64,000 nt of DNA, taken from assembly GCF_001640805.2 (NCBI RefSeq), contig NC_066842.1:22566075-22630074 (forward strand), in the 5' to 3' direction. Below, piece by piece: positions 42,401 through 56,900 of this stretch (the stretch's first letter is position 1; every line of letters begins with the position of its first letter). The translations under genes were made by a program, and so were the position numbers. The notes under the pieces are model-generated. The model did no database searches. It had not been told where the DNA came from and saw only the letters and a list, made by a program, of their open reading frames with translations. The stretch comes from Lates calcarifer. Lineage: Eukaryota; Chordata; Actinopteri; Centropomidae.

Positions 42401-45400
42401 AGGGAGACAAGGTGTCTCCACAGGACATCATCCCTCACATTGTGCTTAATGTAAGAGAGAAAGACTATCCAAGTGCCACAGAGCTGCTCAGAGACAGCAC
42501 CCTGCCTCCACTGGATAAGGTAGGATTAGCAATTGACAGATTTTTCTGCTTTTTGTCATTAGTATAATTTACTCTCTGTTTCTTCCCAAAATGTAGTTTT
42601 TAAACACTTGATCCCCTTTCAGTTGATTCACTTGGTACAACACAAAGTATGGGATATCACATTCATAGTTTGTGGGAGGATGACCAGGAGTCTTTGTTGC
42701 CAGGCCAGTACACTGCGGCTGTGTCTCTTAGCCAGGACCTCATATCCTTCTTCTCACTGTACCGCTATGTAGCTGAAAAACTGGAGACAGAGTGTACCCC
42801 TGAGCCAGCGTCTTTTTCACGGAGTTGACATCATCACCGAACAAACTACTGTCCACCCTCCCCTTCTCATTGAGATTAGATTTGCCTCAGATCACAAACT
42901 TGTGTTTGTCCCACTGCACAGCACTCTCCCTGGTGGTTCAAATATCGGGGTCGTTTCAACGGGGCGGAAGGGGATCTGTTTTCCAAATACCCAGTGCCCT
43001 CTGTTCTTTTCCATAATCAACCACAGTGCACTCCTGGGATGACAGATACATATATGTGCAGATGGGGCCTCACACACACACACACGGTCACAGGTCATCT
43101 GTCTTAAAGGCATAAAATAGAGGTATCGTGCCCCTCTGTGTGGCCTGATATCCCATACTTGTGTGTTGTACCTCATTCCTCTCCTTCAGGGAACAGAAGT
43201 TGTAGTCATAACATTTACTTTTTTGTAAGTTTATTATCATTTCCTCATCTGTTTCCTTCTCTCTTTTGGTGTTTGTAGGTTTTGGATGATTTAGGGTTGG
43301 GACCCAGCGGCCCACCCATCCCTCCTCCTGTCACCTTCTCTATTGTTCCTTTCCCCAAAAACAGGGAGCAACCTAACAGTCAACTCTTCTGTGACTGTTT
43401 CACCTTCCTGGTTCCTTCAGGACCAGATGAACAGGGTGAGGAGAAGAAAGATTCAGAGGAGGATGTACAAGCATCAGTTGTTAAGGTAATGGTAACTTCA
43501 CACAATAAATGAAATTACACTTAGATATACACAGAACTCAAACATTGTTTTTGTGGCAAGAGGCAGCAGGATTTACTGGAAATGTGCTCTTAACTTGAAG
43601 AACAATTTAGCTACCATGTAATAAAAGCCTCCAATTAATAAATCAAAAGTACAAAGTGATTTCAACATTAAAAATGTTCATCATAATGTCAAGTGTCATT
43701 CATAATGGCATTTTGTGTGTGTGTGTTTGTGCACACTAAAGGAAGAGGCAAGTGGCACCAGCATCTAAAACTCGCGGCAAAGGCAGCGTGAAGGAGAGTG
43801 CTGTAGCAGAGAACAAGGAGAAGAAGGGCAGAGAGAGTCAGAAGAGCAAGAGACGAACTTCTGCCAAGGCAAAACCAAAGGTCTTGGACCAGTCCCGCTC
43901 ACCTTTACGTGCCTCCACCATATCTGACTGCACTGAACAAGACCAACACCAAGGAAACTTAGAGCTGAGACGTAACCAGAGGCAAGGGAAAACACACGGA
44001 CACACCTTAAAGGACACACTGTGGGGCTTTTTGCTCTGTTGTTGTCATCACTAATTGTAAACATGCATGTGCATTTGTGTGTGTACGTTCGTGCAGGCTG
44101 ACAACATTTCGCTGGGTTGTACCAGCCAACGGTAAAGTGGTTCTGAAGATCTGGTTCTACTCAGACTCCCCAGGGATGTTTGAACAGACCTTTAACTTTG
44201 AGCTACTGGGGACCCAGAGACAGTACCAGCTCCTCTGCAGAGGAAGTAGCACCTATCCCTCCATCTGCAAAGACTACCGGTCAGTAAACATTGTTTAACA
44301 ACTCAGGGTAGTGGTATAGTTGGTACAGATGAGTTACGGGAGAGAAAGGGAGGGGTTATTACAGATAAAAATACATGACAACAACACAATAATTGAACTT
44401 AATGTCCTGTGTTCTGAAATACTGTCTTCATCTACATAGAGAGTTTTTTCCATACAGCCAATCAAAATCAAATCAATCAATACTACTCTTAACAAAACAT
44501 TATCCGCACATGGCTTGTAGATATTACTGTTGCTAGTGCCACTCTCTTATTCTCTTATTTCCCTCATTTCAATAATAAAAACAGATGATAATACATTTAA
44601 AACATACAACACTGACTGCACAAATGGATGACTAAATGGGATTTCAGTTGGATTTAACGTTATTATATGTGGTTTCCCCAGGACTCTTTTTGCTCTCAGT
44701 AAAAAGGTGCCAAAAATGGAAGAAGGGCTCCAGAAGACTTACATAGTCAAGGCTGGATATTTTGAGTTTGGACCATTACTGTGTAGCAAGACCAGAGACA
44801 GGTAAGAGACAGAGTGATGGAGGTGAAAGTGTGTTTCTATCATTCTTTGTCTTTATATTTATTATATTCAGACTTTTACATGTCTGCATTTGTGTAGATA
44901 CAAGGAAAATAAGTACCCAGAGAACACAGAGAGACTGATGATTCATAACAATTCGGGTCTGGAGGCTGAGGTTCAGTTCCATTTCCAGCATGACACACAG
45001 GCCACCACATATCTGCTGGACCCTCCAGCCATGACTCTCAAACCAGACCAGAAAGAGGTACCATAGCACTGTCTGGCATTACCCACTGAATTAATACAGA
45101 TGACTGTAACAACATTAATACATGTGAATATTCTGCCCTGCTAGGAGTTGACAGTGTGGGCCTACCCAACAAAAGTGGGCCAAATGAAGGACAGTGTAGT
45201 GTGCTGTATTAAGGACAATCCAGAGTCTGTCATCATCAACCTTTCCTGCTGGGGCGTTCAGCCAGAACTGGAGCTGGAAAGCAAGCATTTGCACTTTGAC
45301 AGGATTTTGCCGCACAGGTGCCAAAATTTGGAATACTAATTCAGGAAAAACTGAATTGAACTGTCCCTTTTGTGATGATTAACCTCCCCTGTTCCATCCC

Positions 45401-48400
45401 TCTCTCTAGGCGGGACAGCCGTAGTGTGATGTTACATAATAAGACAGCTCTGCCTGTATCCTGGAGACTGCAGGGTGTGGAGGAGTTGGGTGATGAGTTC
45501 AGTGTGCCGCAGGATCAGGGCATCATCTCACCTAACTCTTCTTTCCCACTGAGTTTACATTTCAGGGCCAGGAGGCCACTCCATATTAAGAAGATTCTAC
45601 GTCTAGAGGTGAGATACACAGCATAAGAACGCATTAAAAACAGTGAAATTAGCACATGCATATTCCATTATGACTGGAGATAAAGTACACCTTTAAAGCA
45701 TCTTTAAATGTCAAGGGTTATTCAAAAATGTGGAAAACTGGTTGTGTGTTTTGTTTCAGGTGTCTGATGTGGAGAAGATTCTAGGCATTGTACACACTGA
45801 AAACATACAGGTCACAGCTGAAGCCTATGATATAGCTCTGGACATCTCACCAGGTAGAAACTGTAACAGCTTATATTCTGTTAGGGCATGTACCCCTGAT
45901 TTTACCCCTCATCTTCCTGTTGTAAGGTGACAGCATTCACCACTGAGTCACTAAGCTGCTGCTCTGATGTCATAATAATGAAAAGTAATGTACTATATAC
46001 TCTTGTGTCTGTGGCAGATGGCTGTCTGGACTTTGGAACCATTCAGAGTCTTTGAAGAGACCAAACTATCTCTCAGGATGAAAAACCAAGGAAAATATGA
46101 AATAGCCTACAAGTGAGTTTACCACAGTATTCAAGTATGAATAAACTGGACAAGTGATGCCCTGTGCTTCAGTTTTGAATTTGAGTTCCACATCAGTTTT
46201 ATTTCATTGTGGGACTGTTTTTCACTTTTATTCTTTATTCTTCTATCTTTTCATAAGGTTTACCTTAGAGCAGACGGACCCAACCCAGGCAAACCTAGAC
46301 TCCATTTTCACTGTGTCCCCCCAGCGTGGTACTCTGATGCCCCATGAGAAGCCCACAACTGTGCAGATCCTCTGCAGACCCAACACTGAAGTTTTAATTA
46401 GAGAGCAACCTGTCCTGCTTTGCCAGGTCAGAGCAATACAATGGTCTTACTGATCACAGAGCTGGAGGTTCAACTATATATTAAAGTCATATTGGAACAG
46501 AAGAGGATTTTTTGACCTTATCAGCAAATGTTTGGTACTTATACCGATTTGATTGGATTTGACTTTTGCCTCATTCTAAGGTTAAAAGGAAACAGTTTTT
46601 ACTTTATAAAAAAAAAAAAACTAAAACAAGATTATACGTACATCAAGTACAGAAACAAGATGCTTCCAAAAAACTGTTTCGTTGAGACTGTTAAGACATT
46701 ACTTCGTCAGCTTCATGAGTCACTGGAATGTAGTTTCATTTCTTTTCTTTTTATTTATTATTTATTTCAGACCCATCTTAGTTATTATATTAACTTTTCT
46801 CCTGAAGTGAGAGTCAGTCCAAATTAAAAACTTTGATGCTAACTGAACTTCTCTTCTGCAGGTAATTGAACCCAACATTGGGAATGGAGGCGAGACCATA
46901 GCCATCTTAGCCATTAAGGTGTCAGTCCAGTCTGTCTTCTCCAGGTTAAGGCTTGATTCATACTATCATGTTACATATGTCATGTGTTAGTAATTATGAA
47001 ACAATTGATTCTGATTTAGATTGTGTTGCACCCCTCTCAAAATTGTTTTCATTCTGTTGAATGGTCATCTTTTTGCACCATTTGACATCACAGTACATGC
47101 CTTGCTTTGTAAATGTATTGATTATCATCCCATCGCAATCTGCATGATTCATTGTTTAGTTCATAGAAGGCAGCTCTGAAATTCAGATGCACAATTAGTG
47201 ATGCATTTCTTTTTTGGCTCCTTCTTTTAGGTACAAGATCACACCTGCGTGTGACATCAACTTTGGTCCACTGGTCTATGGCTGCAAGAAAAGCCAGAGC
47301 TTCATGATTGAGAACAATGGAGTCTTTGAGACCTGTTTCAGTATCTGCCGTATGATCAAAGACCCTGTTCTACTAAGGAGGCCAGGGTAGGAGAACAGAA
47401 CACATACAGTAAACATACAGTATATACAGGCACGCAAACCATGTCTGTTGCCACGTGATAAATTCCATTATTAAGATGTAATACACCTAACAAACCAAGT
47501 TTCAGTGAAGCATCACTGTGTTGCCAATCCCTACAAATGTTTTATGACCTTGACTAGGCGGAATGTGGTGCTTTTATGATGAAGCTAAACTGAAACAATA
47601 TGGACTAAATTTACCAATTTATATTCTCTATGCTCTGAATAAGACTAGAACCACTAATATGATGGTGGAAGAGTATGAGCAGACACAAACAACTCGTGGT
47701 TTGACTGGAGTACCTTACTGAAACAAAAGGATAATAAGAACTAATGTGGTTTGTGTGGGCTGTTTATGTATCTTTTAATATATATACAGACATATATATT
47801 TATTTATTTCTAAATATAAAAAAAAACATCTTATTGTGCATCATTACATGTCCTTGCCCAATAATCTAAAATCAATTTCTGTGAAGATCTTTAAAATAGA
47901 TTGTGGTTTGTGTCATTCATCCTGTTCACAGGGGTCCAGGTAAGAAGATCCCTCGAGAGAACCATTCACAGAGACCTACTGGTGCCAGCAGCAAAGTGAG
48001 AACTGAGTCCTTCCAGAGAGACAGTAATAGTATACAGGTGAGAAACTGCTTGTGGAGATGAGACCAGTGGTATTTAATTGATGCAGTTTTGTTTTGACAG
48101 TCCTTTCCATGTTTGTCTTTTGAAGAGCTCAGAGAGTGCTAACTGCTTTCCCACAGGGATCATTATTGAAAAAGCATGTAATTCTTGTAAGCTTTCATCC
48201 TCTGTGTTCTTTTAACATTTTGCGGATTATTATCATTTTAGTACATACAATGTGCACAGCACAGCTAGAGACAGTCTACTAGATTCTTTAAGATACTACA
48301 TTATTTAAGCATGATTTAGAGGTAGCTAAAAGGGTCATTTCACCTAAATTACATAAAGGCATATTGTGTCAATTAACTTCAGTTGTATTTAGCCTAGCCG

Positions 48401-51400
48401 TGACTTTGAAATTAGTCAAACTACTAAAATTACTAAAAAAATATTCAGTTAAAAATAAATCATAATAGTATTGTATAATACTGAAGAAAAAACCCACCAG
48501 GCAAATCTGTGGATGTTTGTCTGCATTGTGTCTCACTTAACTAATAGACACCAGAGACAGTAATGAACACACACACACATCTTCCACATCTCCCCATTTC
48601 TGACTCCTATTTTCATTTGCACCTCTTTTTCCTTCCTCTGATCCTCTCATGTGCCCCCTCTAGAACTGCCTCACCATGGGAGTCTTCTCAGTGTCTCCCT
48701 GCACAGGGAGCCTGCAACCAGGGTCTCAGCAGGTGGTGACAGTGGACTGTGCAGCTGAACAGCTGGGCAGCTGGAACCAGGGTTTGCTCATTGACATCAG
48801 TTACCGTGACCCCTCGGACCAGCCTGAGGGTATACCATACAGACTGCTGGCTGAAGTCTGCAAGCCAGGTAAGAGCTGTGTGATCTTATTCTGTCTTATT
48901 TGATTGATTAGCCTGACCAAAGTTATGTCTGGTCAGTTATGCATATAATGTCATATTATACCCACGGATTATTCTGCTGTCATAGGCTGTGTAAACATGG
49001 GTCACAAGGTTGCAGGGTCTACATCAAGGAAATAAAGTAAAGAATAAAACTGGACTGATGTCTTTCTATGCTTCTAGTTAAAAAGCTATTTCTTTGTAAA
49101 TTTTTGTTTCCCAGGCATTGTGTTAGACATGGCCTCCATCTTTGAAGAGCATCATCTCTGCCACAACAGCAGACAGCTCTCCTCTGAGCAGTTTTGCAGT
49201 GCTGAAGGCATTTATGTCCTGGATGAGAATAAGTTCATCTTCAACAAAGTGCTAGTTGGGCGAAACTGCTCAGGCTCGCTTCAAACTCACCAACAATAAC
49301 AAGGTGCCCTGTGTGCTCAGCTTGGCCATCAAATATGGTGGCACGAAGGTAAGGCCTGTAAAGCTTTGTGGGGTAGATACATGGATAAATATGTACATAA
49401 TGTGACTGTTGCTGATTGTGTTACAGTGGGTAAAAAAATGTCCTGTATTTCCTCATAGTCGTCCCGGGCCGTGGAGGTTTTTGATTTGTCTGCTACAACA
49501 GTGAGCATTCCCAGCCAGTCACACTCGTTTGTTGTGGTCACCTTCACACCACAAACAATGCAGCTATACAGTGCTGTGTTTGAGGCCACGATGGAGGAAT
49601 CCAGCAGGTATATGAGTGCATGACTGTTTCTGCTACTTTGGTGTTATCTTTGTTGTTTGTTTGTCTTTTAATTTCTACTACCATTATGAAAATGATGCCA
49701 ACCCTTGTTTGGTCTTGCTGACCACTGTCCTCCTTTTCTTTCCACTACTGGATCCAGAATGACACCCACCTATAAGACAAGGGTGCTAGAGTTTGACCTA
49801 ATGGGAGAGGGCAATCTGCCCAGTGTGTGTGTGGTGCGTCCAGCTCTGAGGAACAGCAGAGGAAGCCCAATGTTGCAGTTCAGGCGGGTATTGGTGGGGC
49901 GGAGACATACCCTGCCACTGGTGCTGCTCAATGATGGAAATGTTCCAGCTCAGGTGAGACACATTACTCTGTCTTTATTTTATTATTGATCTCGGCCAAA
50001 ACCTTTTTTTCAAAAAAACATCTTTTAGCAATATTAGAATTTTGGTTTTCAATTGCAAGAAAACCAAAATCCTATCTATTTACAATGGCCATAAGAACAT
50101 AATATAACTTTTTTTGTACATTTGTTGTCTAGGTCCAAATTGATATGCTGGATAAACATGGTGTGTTCACCCTCAAAGCTGCTCCTGGAAACACTTGCAG
50201 CTCCATTCACTCCACACAGCTGAAAGGCACCACAGACTCAGGTACAACCTGAACCCATAAAACTCTGTCTACAGTAAATACATTTCCTCTTTGCTTAAAT
50301 TATTACTTGTTAGGCTTATGTAGTAAGATTTTGCCATAGTTCTCATGCACTAATGTTTCATCAGGCTCACTATCATCCACTTGTAGACGCTAAGTCCTGA
50401 GCACTGGATCTTCACAGACTTTAACATACTGATGTCAATTTGGATTACAAGCTGCCTTAAATGTTCATGTTTCACTAGTAGTGGTACATGTGCAAGAGTA
50501 GACGTAAAGCTATTCTTGCCTATAGTATGTGTACTGTAGTTAGTACAAGTGAAAAACATGTTTGATAATTTTCAGCATAGGCTTCTGTCCTTTGCTCGAG
50601 GCAGTTATCCCGTTTTCCTTCTTCCACAGAGCATCAGTTGGTGCACAGAGCCATTCTTAGGCTGAATGTAAATGAACAGGTGGAGTTTGAGGTCAGTTTT
50701 TCCTCTGACAAGCCACTAAATGTCACAGCCAAGATGACACTGCAAGTGGAGGACAACCAGTACAGCAATACCATAATACAACTGACTGGAGAGACTTACC
50801 AGGAAATTGTCTCTCTTGACAACATCAGCAAGTCATTGCAGGAAATGGATCAGGGAGATGATGACAGAGGTAAGAAAGAAGGTTAGGAGAGTAGAGAGAG
50901 AGAAACAAATCATGTTTTAGAAATGGAGAGGAAGAGGGTTAAAGTAGGTACACTGATCATTAGGTCACTTCTGGATTGAGAAATGTTATGTAGTGATTTA
51001 ACATGGACGCTTGTTTCTTAGACTGGATTTATCTACAAGGCATATTTCTCATTCACAGGTAATTATGAGTCACTGAATTTTGGTGACTGCCATGTAGATT
51101 GTCCTTACCAAGAGAGTTTCACCATGACCAACCACAGCAGCTGCCAGGTGGTGAGGTTTGAGTGGCCTCCTGCTGGACCCCATGTCTTCTTTTCTCCACA
51201 GGTACAGCATTGAAGGAAGGAATGAAAGTGTGGCTATAGAACAGGGGCAGGTTTATAAATGTTTAAATATTGGCAGACTGGGACACATTCAAAAAAGAGA
51301 CACAAACTGCTACTGTGCGCCTGGCTATTGAATGAAACCAAAAGTACAACATAATATCTATTATAGTAACATTGTGAAACTATGCCCTCTTTTTTACAGT

Positions 51401-53866
51401 TTTCTCAGGGTGTAAATAAAAAGAATCTGCTTTCTATTACAGGTGGGACACCTTCATGCTAGTTGTTCTAAGGAAGTGACTGTCACCTTTAGCTCCAATC
51501 AGCCAGTGACTCTGAACAACCAGCCAATGAGATGTAAGGTTTGTCAGGTGGAGTTCCAGCAGCCGCTAGAGCAGGTGGCTGACTGGGACGACCGACAGAG
51601 GACAGTCCAGTGGCTGAGCGCCTCAAAGCAGGCTTCAGGCACACAACCACAGCAACCTGTGAAGAATAAGGTATACATGCTGACTGTGATGTTAAAGAGA
51701 TGTTGATTAGAGAGTTACCAGTTCACAATTATAGTTGAGCAACCATATAAATGTTTGTATGCAGGTGATAAAGACAGATCCCGAGCCCTGCTGCTCTGTG
51801 GTTGAGGGCTCGCAGTGGGAGTTGGAATTGCGAATCAGCGCAGTTTGTGGCTATGTGAAGTTCAGCTGCAACACCAGCACCATCCACTTCAAAGACACTA
51901 TGCTTTACCAAACCAGACTCCACCAGTAAGTCAGGCATTTTGCACAGTATATGCTGTTTCATTTAGTAAATTTAATAGTACTGAGCCAGCCAGTGATCAC
52001 ACAAAAGATGAAAGGAAAAGTTGACAATCAAAATCAAAATGATAGTGAATTTTGGCCATCAAAATGATGATATGGGCTTAAGCTGGACCTAGATTAAATG
52101 GTTGTATACCATCTAAGTCCTCCATCTTTCTGACATTCTACCATAGTGGACACCAGAAAATCCTGAATATATATAATCCTGTATATCTGTTGTGTGTGTG
52201 TGTGTGTGTGTCTGCAGACTGGAGATAGTGAATGAGGGTAGTGTCAAAATGGAGTTCTCCTGGCAGGTCCTCATGGATCCAAGCAGCAAAACTGTCAACA
52301 GTAACCAAGGAGGTAGTACAGTAACATACTATGTCGTGAAGTTTACTTGTTAACATTTGATCTAACTGTGATTATCAGAATTACCTGTTTTTGCTGCAAC
52401 ATTTATAGTCCTATGGTGAATTTATCATGCCATTTGAATTATTTTAAAAGTGGAGGATGCATCTGTGTAAGTATTAAAATATGTAAATGTGGCCATGTGT
52501 TCTCTGTAACAGATGGGAACTCCATTTCTCGACCTGGCAGCAGGTCAGCAGGAGTCTTTACTGGAGTTCGTCCTGCCAGCGCTCTGGCCAGCGTGATGTC
52601 TCTTCTGATGGGGAGTCCTGAGTTGCCACCCTTCAGTGTTGAACCCAACATGGGGGCCATAGAACCTGGTTCCATGCAGACCTTCAGCTGTCGCTTTTCA
52701 CCTCTCGAGGTGGCCCAGTTTCAGGGCAGGCTGTTGTGCAGGTTAATACAACGTCAAGCTGATACAGTAACTACTAACAAGGCATCTTAAACTTTGTACT
52801 CAATCTGAGACAACTTACAGAATTTCAAAAAGCTTTGAGTTTGAGCTTGTGTTACAGTGTTCTGACTTGTGCAGAGAAATTACCCAGGTAAACATTAACT
52901 TTGTTAATTCAGGATCATTTTAATAAAAAAATAAAGAATATCCCCTTTAATGTGGAAGCGCTAAAAAGTGAGTGTAAGGAAGTGAATGGATGTTTTCACT
53001 AGAATCATGACATGGACACTTTTTTATGTGCACTTTTTTTTTCAGTATCCCCAACTTGCAGAATGGAGATCAGGCTCCCTGTATCTCAGTGTTGGGCTGC
53101 AGCCTACAGCCAAACTGCCACTTTGACCTTGAGGACTCAGACTACATCAGTGGGAACCGTCGGAACCCTGAATTTAGGGGCCCTCTTGACCCTAACACCA
53201 GAGTCATAGAATTCAATGCTGTTGGCCTCTCTGTGCCATCAAAAAGGTAACAGAGACAGAGAGGCAGGGATGAAAGCTTTTTATCACCATCAGAGTAACC
53301 CCTAACATTTTGAAAACGTGTATATGTACTTGGTTTACTCCACAGATGTTTTATTGTGGTGAACCCAACCAGTAAACCATTTTCTTTCAAGTGGAGGTGT
53401 GAAGACGCAGGTGGCAGCCCATTTCAGTGTCTCACCCCGTGTGGTACCATCCTGCCTGGGAAGAAAGTAGAGGTAAAGATGGAGACATACAACAGTCTTA
53501 AGTCCTAAAAGAGTGGAGATATCTCATAACATTTTCCCACCATTTTCCTACATTGTATTATCTTATTCACCTCCACTCATCTTTTTGTATTTTATTACAC
53601 ATCAGCCAATCTCAGTCTCCCTCCTCATTTTCAATTTTTGGTCTCAACCAATCTAATCTTAACTACACCGTTCCTTCCATTTAATCCAATGCCATTTTGA
53701 TATCAAATTTTATTTAAACTTATCTGTACTAGTTGGTTCATCACTCTTCCATTCCTCTTTCCTCATATTTATCAATCTTGTTATCACCCATATTTTTCTT
53801 TAAATGACTTTTACATACTGCACATCCTTTCTTTTTCTTAAATTGTTAGCCATTTGTAATCCTGTG

Positions 53867-53913
<47 letters not shown>

Positions 53914-56900
53914 TGTGTGCAGATGTGTTTTGAATACATAGCTGAGAAACTGGATACGGTGGAGTCATTCTGGAGCTTTGTGACTGAGACTCTATCACTG
54001 TCTTTTCCCTTCCTGTGTGTGGGCAACACCAGAGAGCCGCTTGTCTATCTCAACAGAGCTCACATTGACTTAGGAGAACTGCTTGTTGGTATGTTACATA
54101 CATCCACACTCCTCTTTCAAGTTAGACTACATATTAAACACGGGTTAAGGAAAGACTGTGTGTAAACCTGGCTTCTCCAACTAAATATATTTCCCCCCTA
54201 GCAAAAACTGAAGTTCTCCATTTTTAAGTTTACATAAAGTTAATATCAAAACCTGTAGATAACAATGTAAATGCAAGGGTCATGTAGATCCCATTGAATT
54301 AGACCTTGTAAAAATCTAATACTGCCCCCCATGAGAAGAGAGGCTTTCAGACCACAGCTGCTATGCCAGACTCATTCGGCACCATTTCAAGAGTACATGG
54401 AGCTCAAATGAAGGCAAATAAACAATCCACCTCCATTGGACATTTTTGAAAAAAATGTGCACAGTTGAACTTAATTTCTGACCTCTGCAATAATAAAATT
54501 CTATGGTATAAACCTGTAAAGCTGTGTATGAGTGGGTTTCAAACCACTGAGACCTCTCAGTATTCCTGAACTTCTGTCTCATGAGGTGATCATGACTTTT
54601 TCAAGGCACTAGGCACTATTTTTTAAATGTTGAGGTTAGATGTGTAGGTACTGTGGTTAAGTTTGGATTTTGAGGATAGGGAAAACTTTGAATCCAGCAA
54701 AAACGCGCGTGTGTGTGTGTGTGTCTATATGAACAGGTCGTAAAGTGGAGCAGACAGTCGATCTGGTGAATGGAGAGGAGGAGCCTTTTCACTTCTCGGT
54801 CCTGCAGTCATCTCTTCTCTGTGAAGACCAGCAGTCCAGCCTCACTGTGCAGCCCATGAAGGGCACAGTGTCATCTAAAGACAGGTTCATGACACTGTAA
54901 CATATATCACAACTAAATAAGAAGACTTTCAGTCCAAAATGTTTCAAATCAATGTTCAGGTCAAAAAATGTTCTTTTGTGTAAGGTGGCACCATTCTCCC
55001 TCTAATAAGCTTGAGATGAGATAATAATAAGTGAACTCTGTGGTGCAGGTTGCCATTGTCAGTCTCCTTCACACCTTGCCGGGAGGGCTATGTGAGCTTC
55101 AGATTGGTTCTGAGGGTGAAGAGGAAGTCAGATGCACTCACGCTCCCTATTAAGGCTGACTGTTTCACCATGAGCACTTTGGTTCAAGTTGAGAATCCAG
55201 ACGGAGGCATCAGAGAGATCGACTCCAACCACCAAGACACCCTGGACTTTGGAAAGGTCAGCACACTTTCACATGACAGGCACAAATAACTCACATGCAT
55301 GATCACATGCCTTTACAAGTGAAGTTTAAACACCTTTGTTCCTGTATAAACACTGTTTGTAGGTGGGGATTTCAGAACAATCCAGCTTTAATTTTCTGGT
55401 GTCCAACCTGGCAAGATTCAGCCTGGAGATGAATTTTGACCTAACAGGTCCAAGTGAGCAGCTGAAACACTTGGAGGCAAAACCACAAAATGCTACTATT
55501 GAAGTTGGGAAACAGCTGCAGTTGTCACTTTTCTTTTGTCCCCGGAGCAACTGTAACCTCCAAGATGTCAGACTGAGTATCAAGGTGAGATACTCAGATA
55601 ACATTTTATGAGGACACCAGACATTTTAGCTGATTCCTCAGTCCTTATTCTCTCCTGTATTTTCTCTCTCTTGTTTCATCTCTTCAGGTAAAGCATGGGC
55701 CAACATTTACCTTTTCCATTAAAGGCGGGGCGGTAGCACCTAGCCTAGAATTCTCCTTCACCAAATTCAACTTTGGCAAGCGCTTCCTGTACTCTCCTGG
55801 CATGATGCCGACCTCCAAGAGTCTTGTGATCAGCAACAAGGGTGAACGGGACATCAGGTTGTTGCATATGTGTGTGTCTGTCTGTTTTTGTCCATGTGTT
55901 AAGGTGAAGGTTTTTACTGTATAAAGAAATGGTTTTAATTCTACTCAGAACACCAGTTAAAATGTTTGACAGCTGAAAACCTTCTCTGATTTGAAAACAT
56001 CCTGTGCTCTACTCCTTCTTCCTCAGTGTCCAGTGCCAGTTCAAGAACACCTCTTACCTGGAGATTAACTTCCAACCAGATATTTTGTCTTCTGGTGCTG
56101 TGATGGAGGTACCAATCACCTTCTATCCCCGTGACGCATGTCGATACCATGAAAAGCTCACCTTCATCTTGAACAGCTGTGTCAAGAAACAGGTGGACAT
56201 ACTTGGGCAAGGCGTCGAGATGAAGGTGAGAAAGAAAAGTGTGTGTGCTGAAGTCAAATTTTTGCTTTTGATATTGATGCTGATTTTAGATTATTATTAT
56301 AAATGTATTTATATTCTAAAGCCTATATATGTGTATGTAGGTATGTGTATACAATGCCTTGTTAAAAAACATATCTTAGAGACATAGAAATGCAGCCTCC
56401 AGCTGTTGTAGATTGAATTCTTGTCTCCTAGTAAGAGATGCTGAACTGGACTCATGTAGAATTTCTACTTGTGCCTGAATGTGTGTAATATTAAAAAGAG
56501 AAACAAGTCAAAAAATCACGTAAGTAATAACAGTTTTTCAAAAACCTCCTCCTGTCCTGCAGGAGCAAGACTTAATGATTTTGTGTCCATGTCAATGTTT
56601 TGCCATGCTCTACTTAGATTCTACTGACCCTATCCATTTGGCTGCATAATCTATTAAAATTTGAATATTTAATCAAATTACCCTGAATCTGTATTATTTT
56701 GTCCCAGCTGGAAGTAGAGGATCCAAGGCAGCGGAACATGAATCTGGGATCTCTGATGGTGGGTCAGAAGGTGAAAAAACAGGTGGCACTGGTCAATCGC
56801 AGCCCTTTAGACCTTTCCTTTACCCTGCTTCTCAAGACAAATACAACACTGGACTCAAAGGTAGGCAATGAATGTAAAATGTTAAACAGTGATTCACATA

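Noticed and set aside
43742..43768. A seventh frameshift at the start of exon 48
   Set aside because: An alternative AG four bases downstream (43745) restores the frame without any indel.
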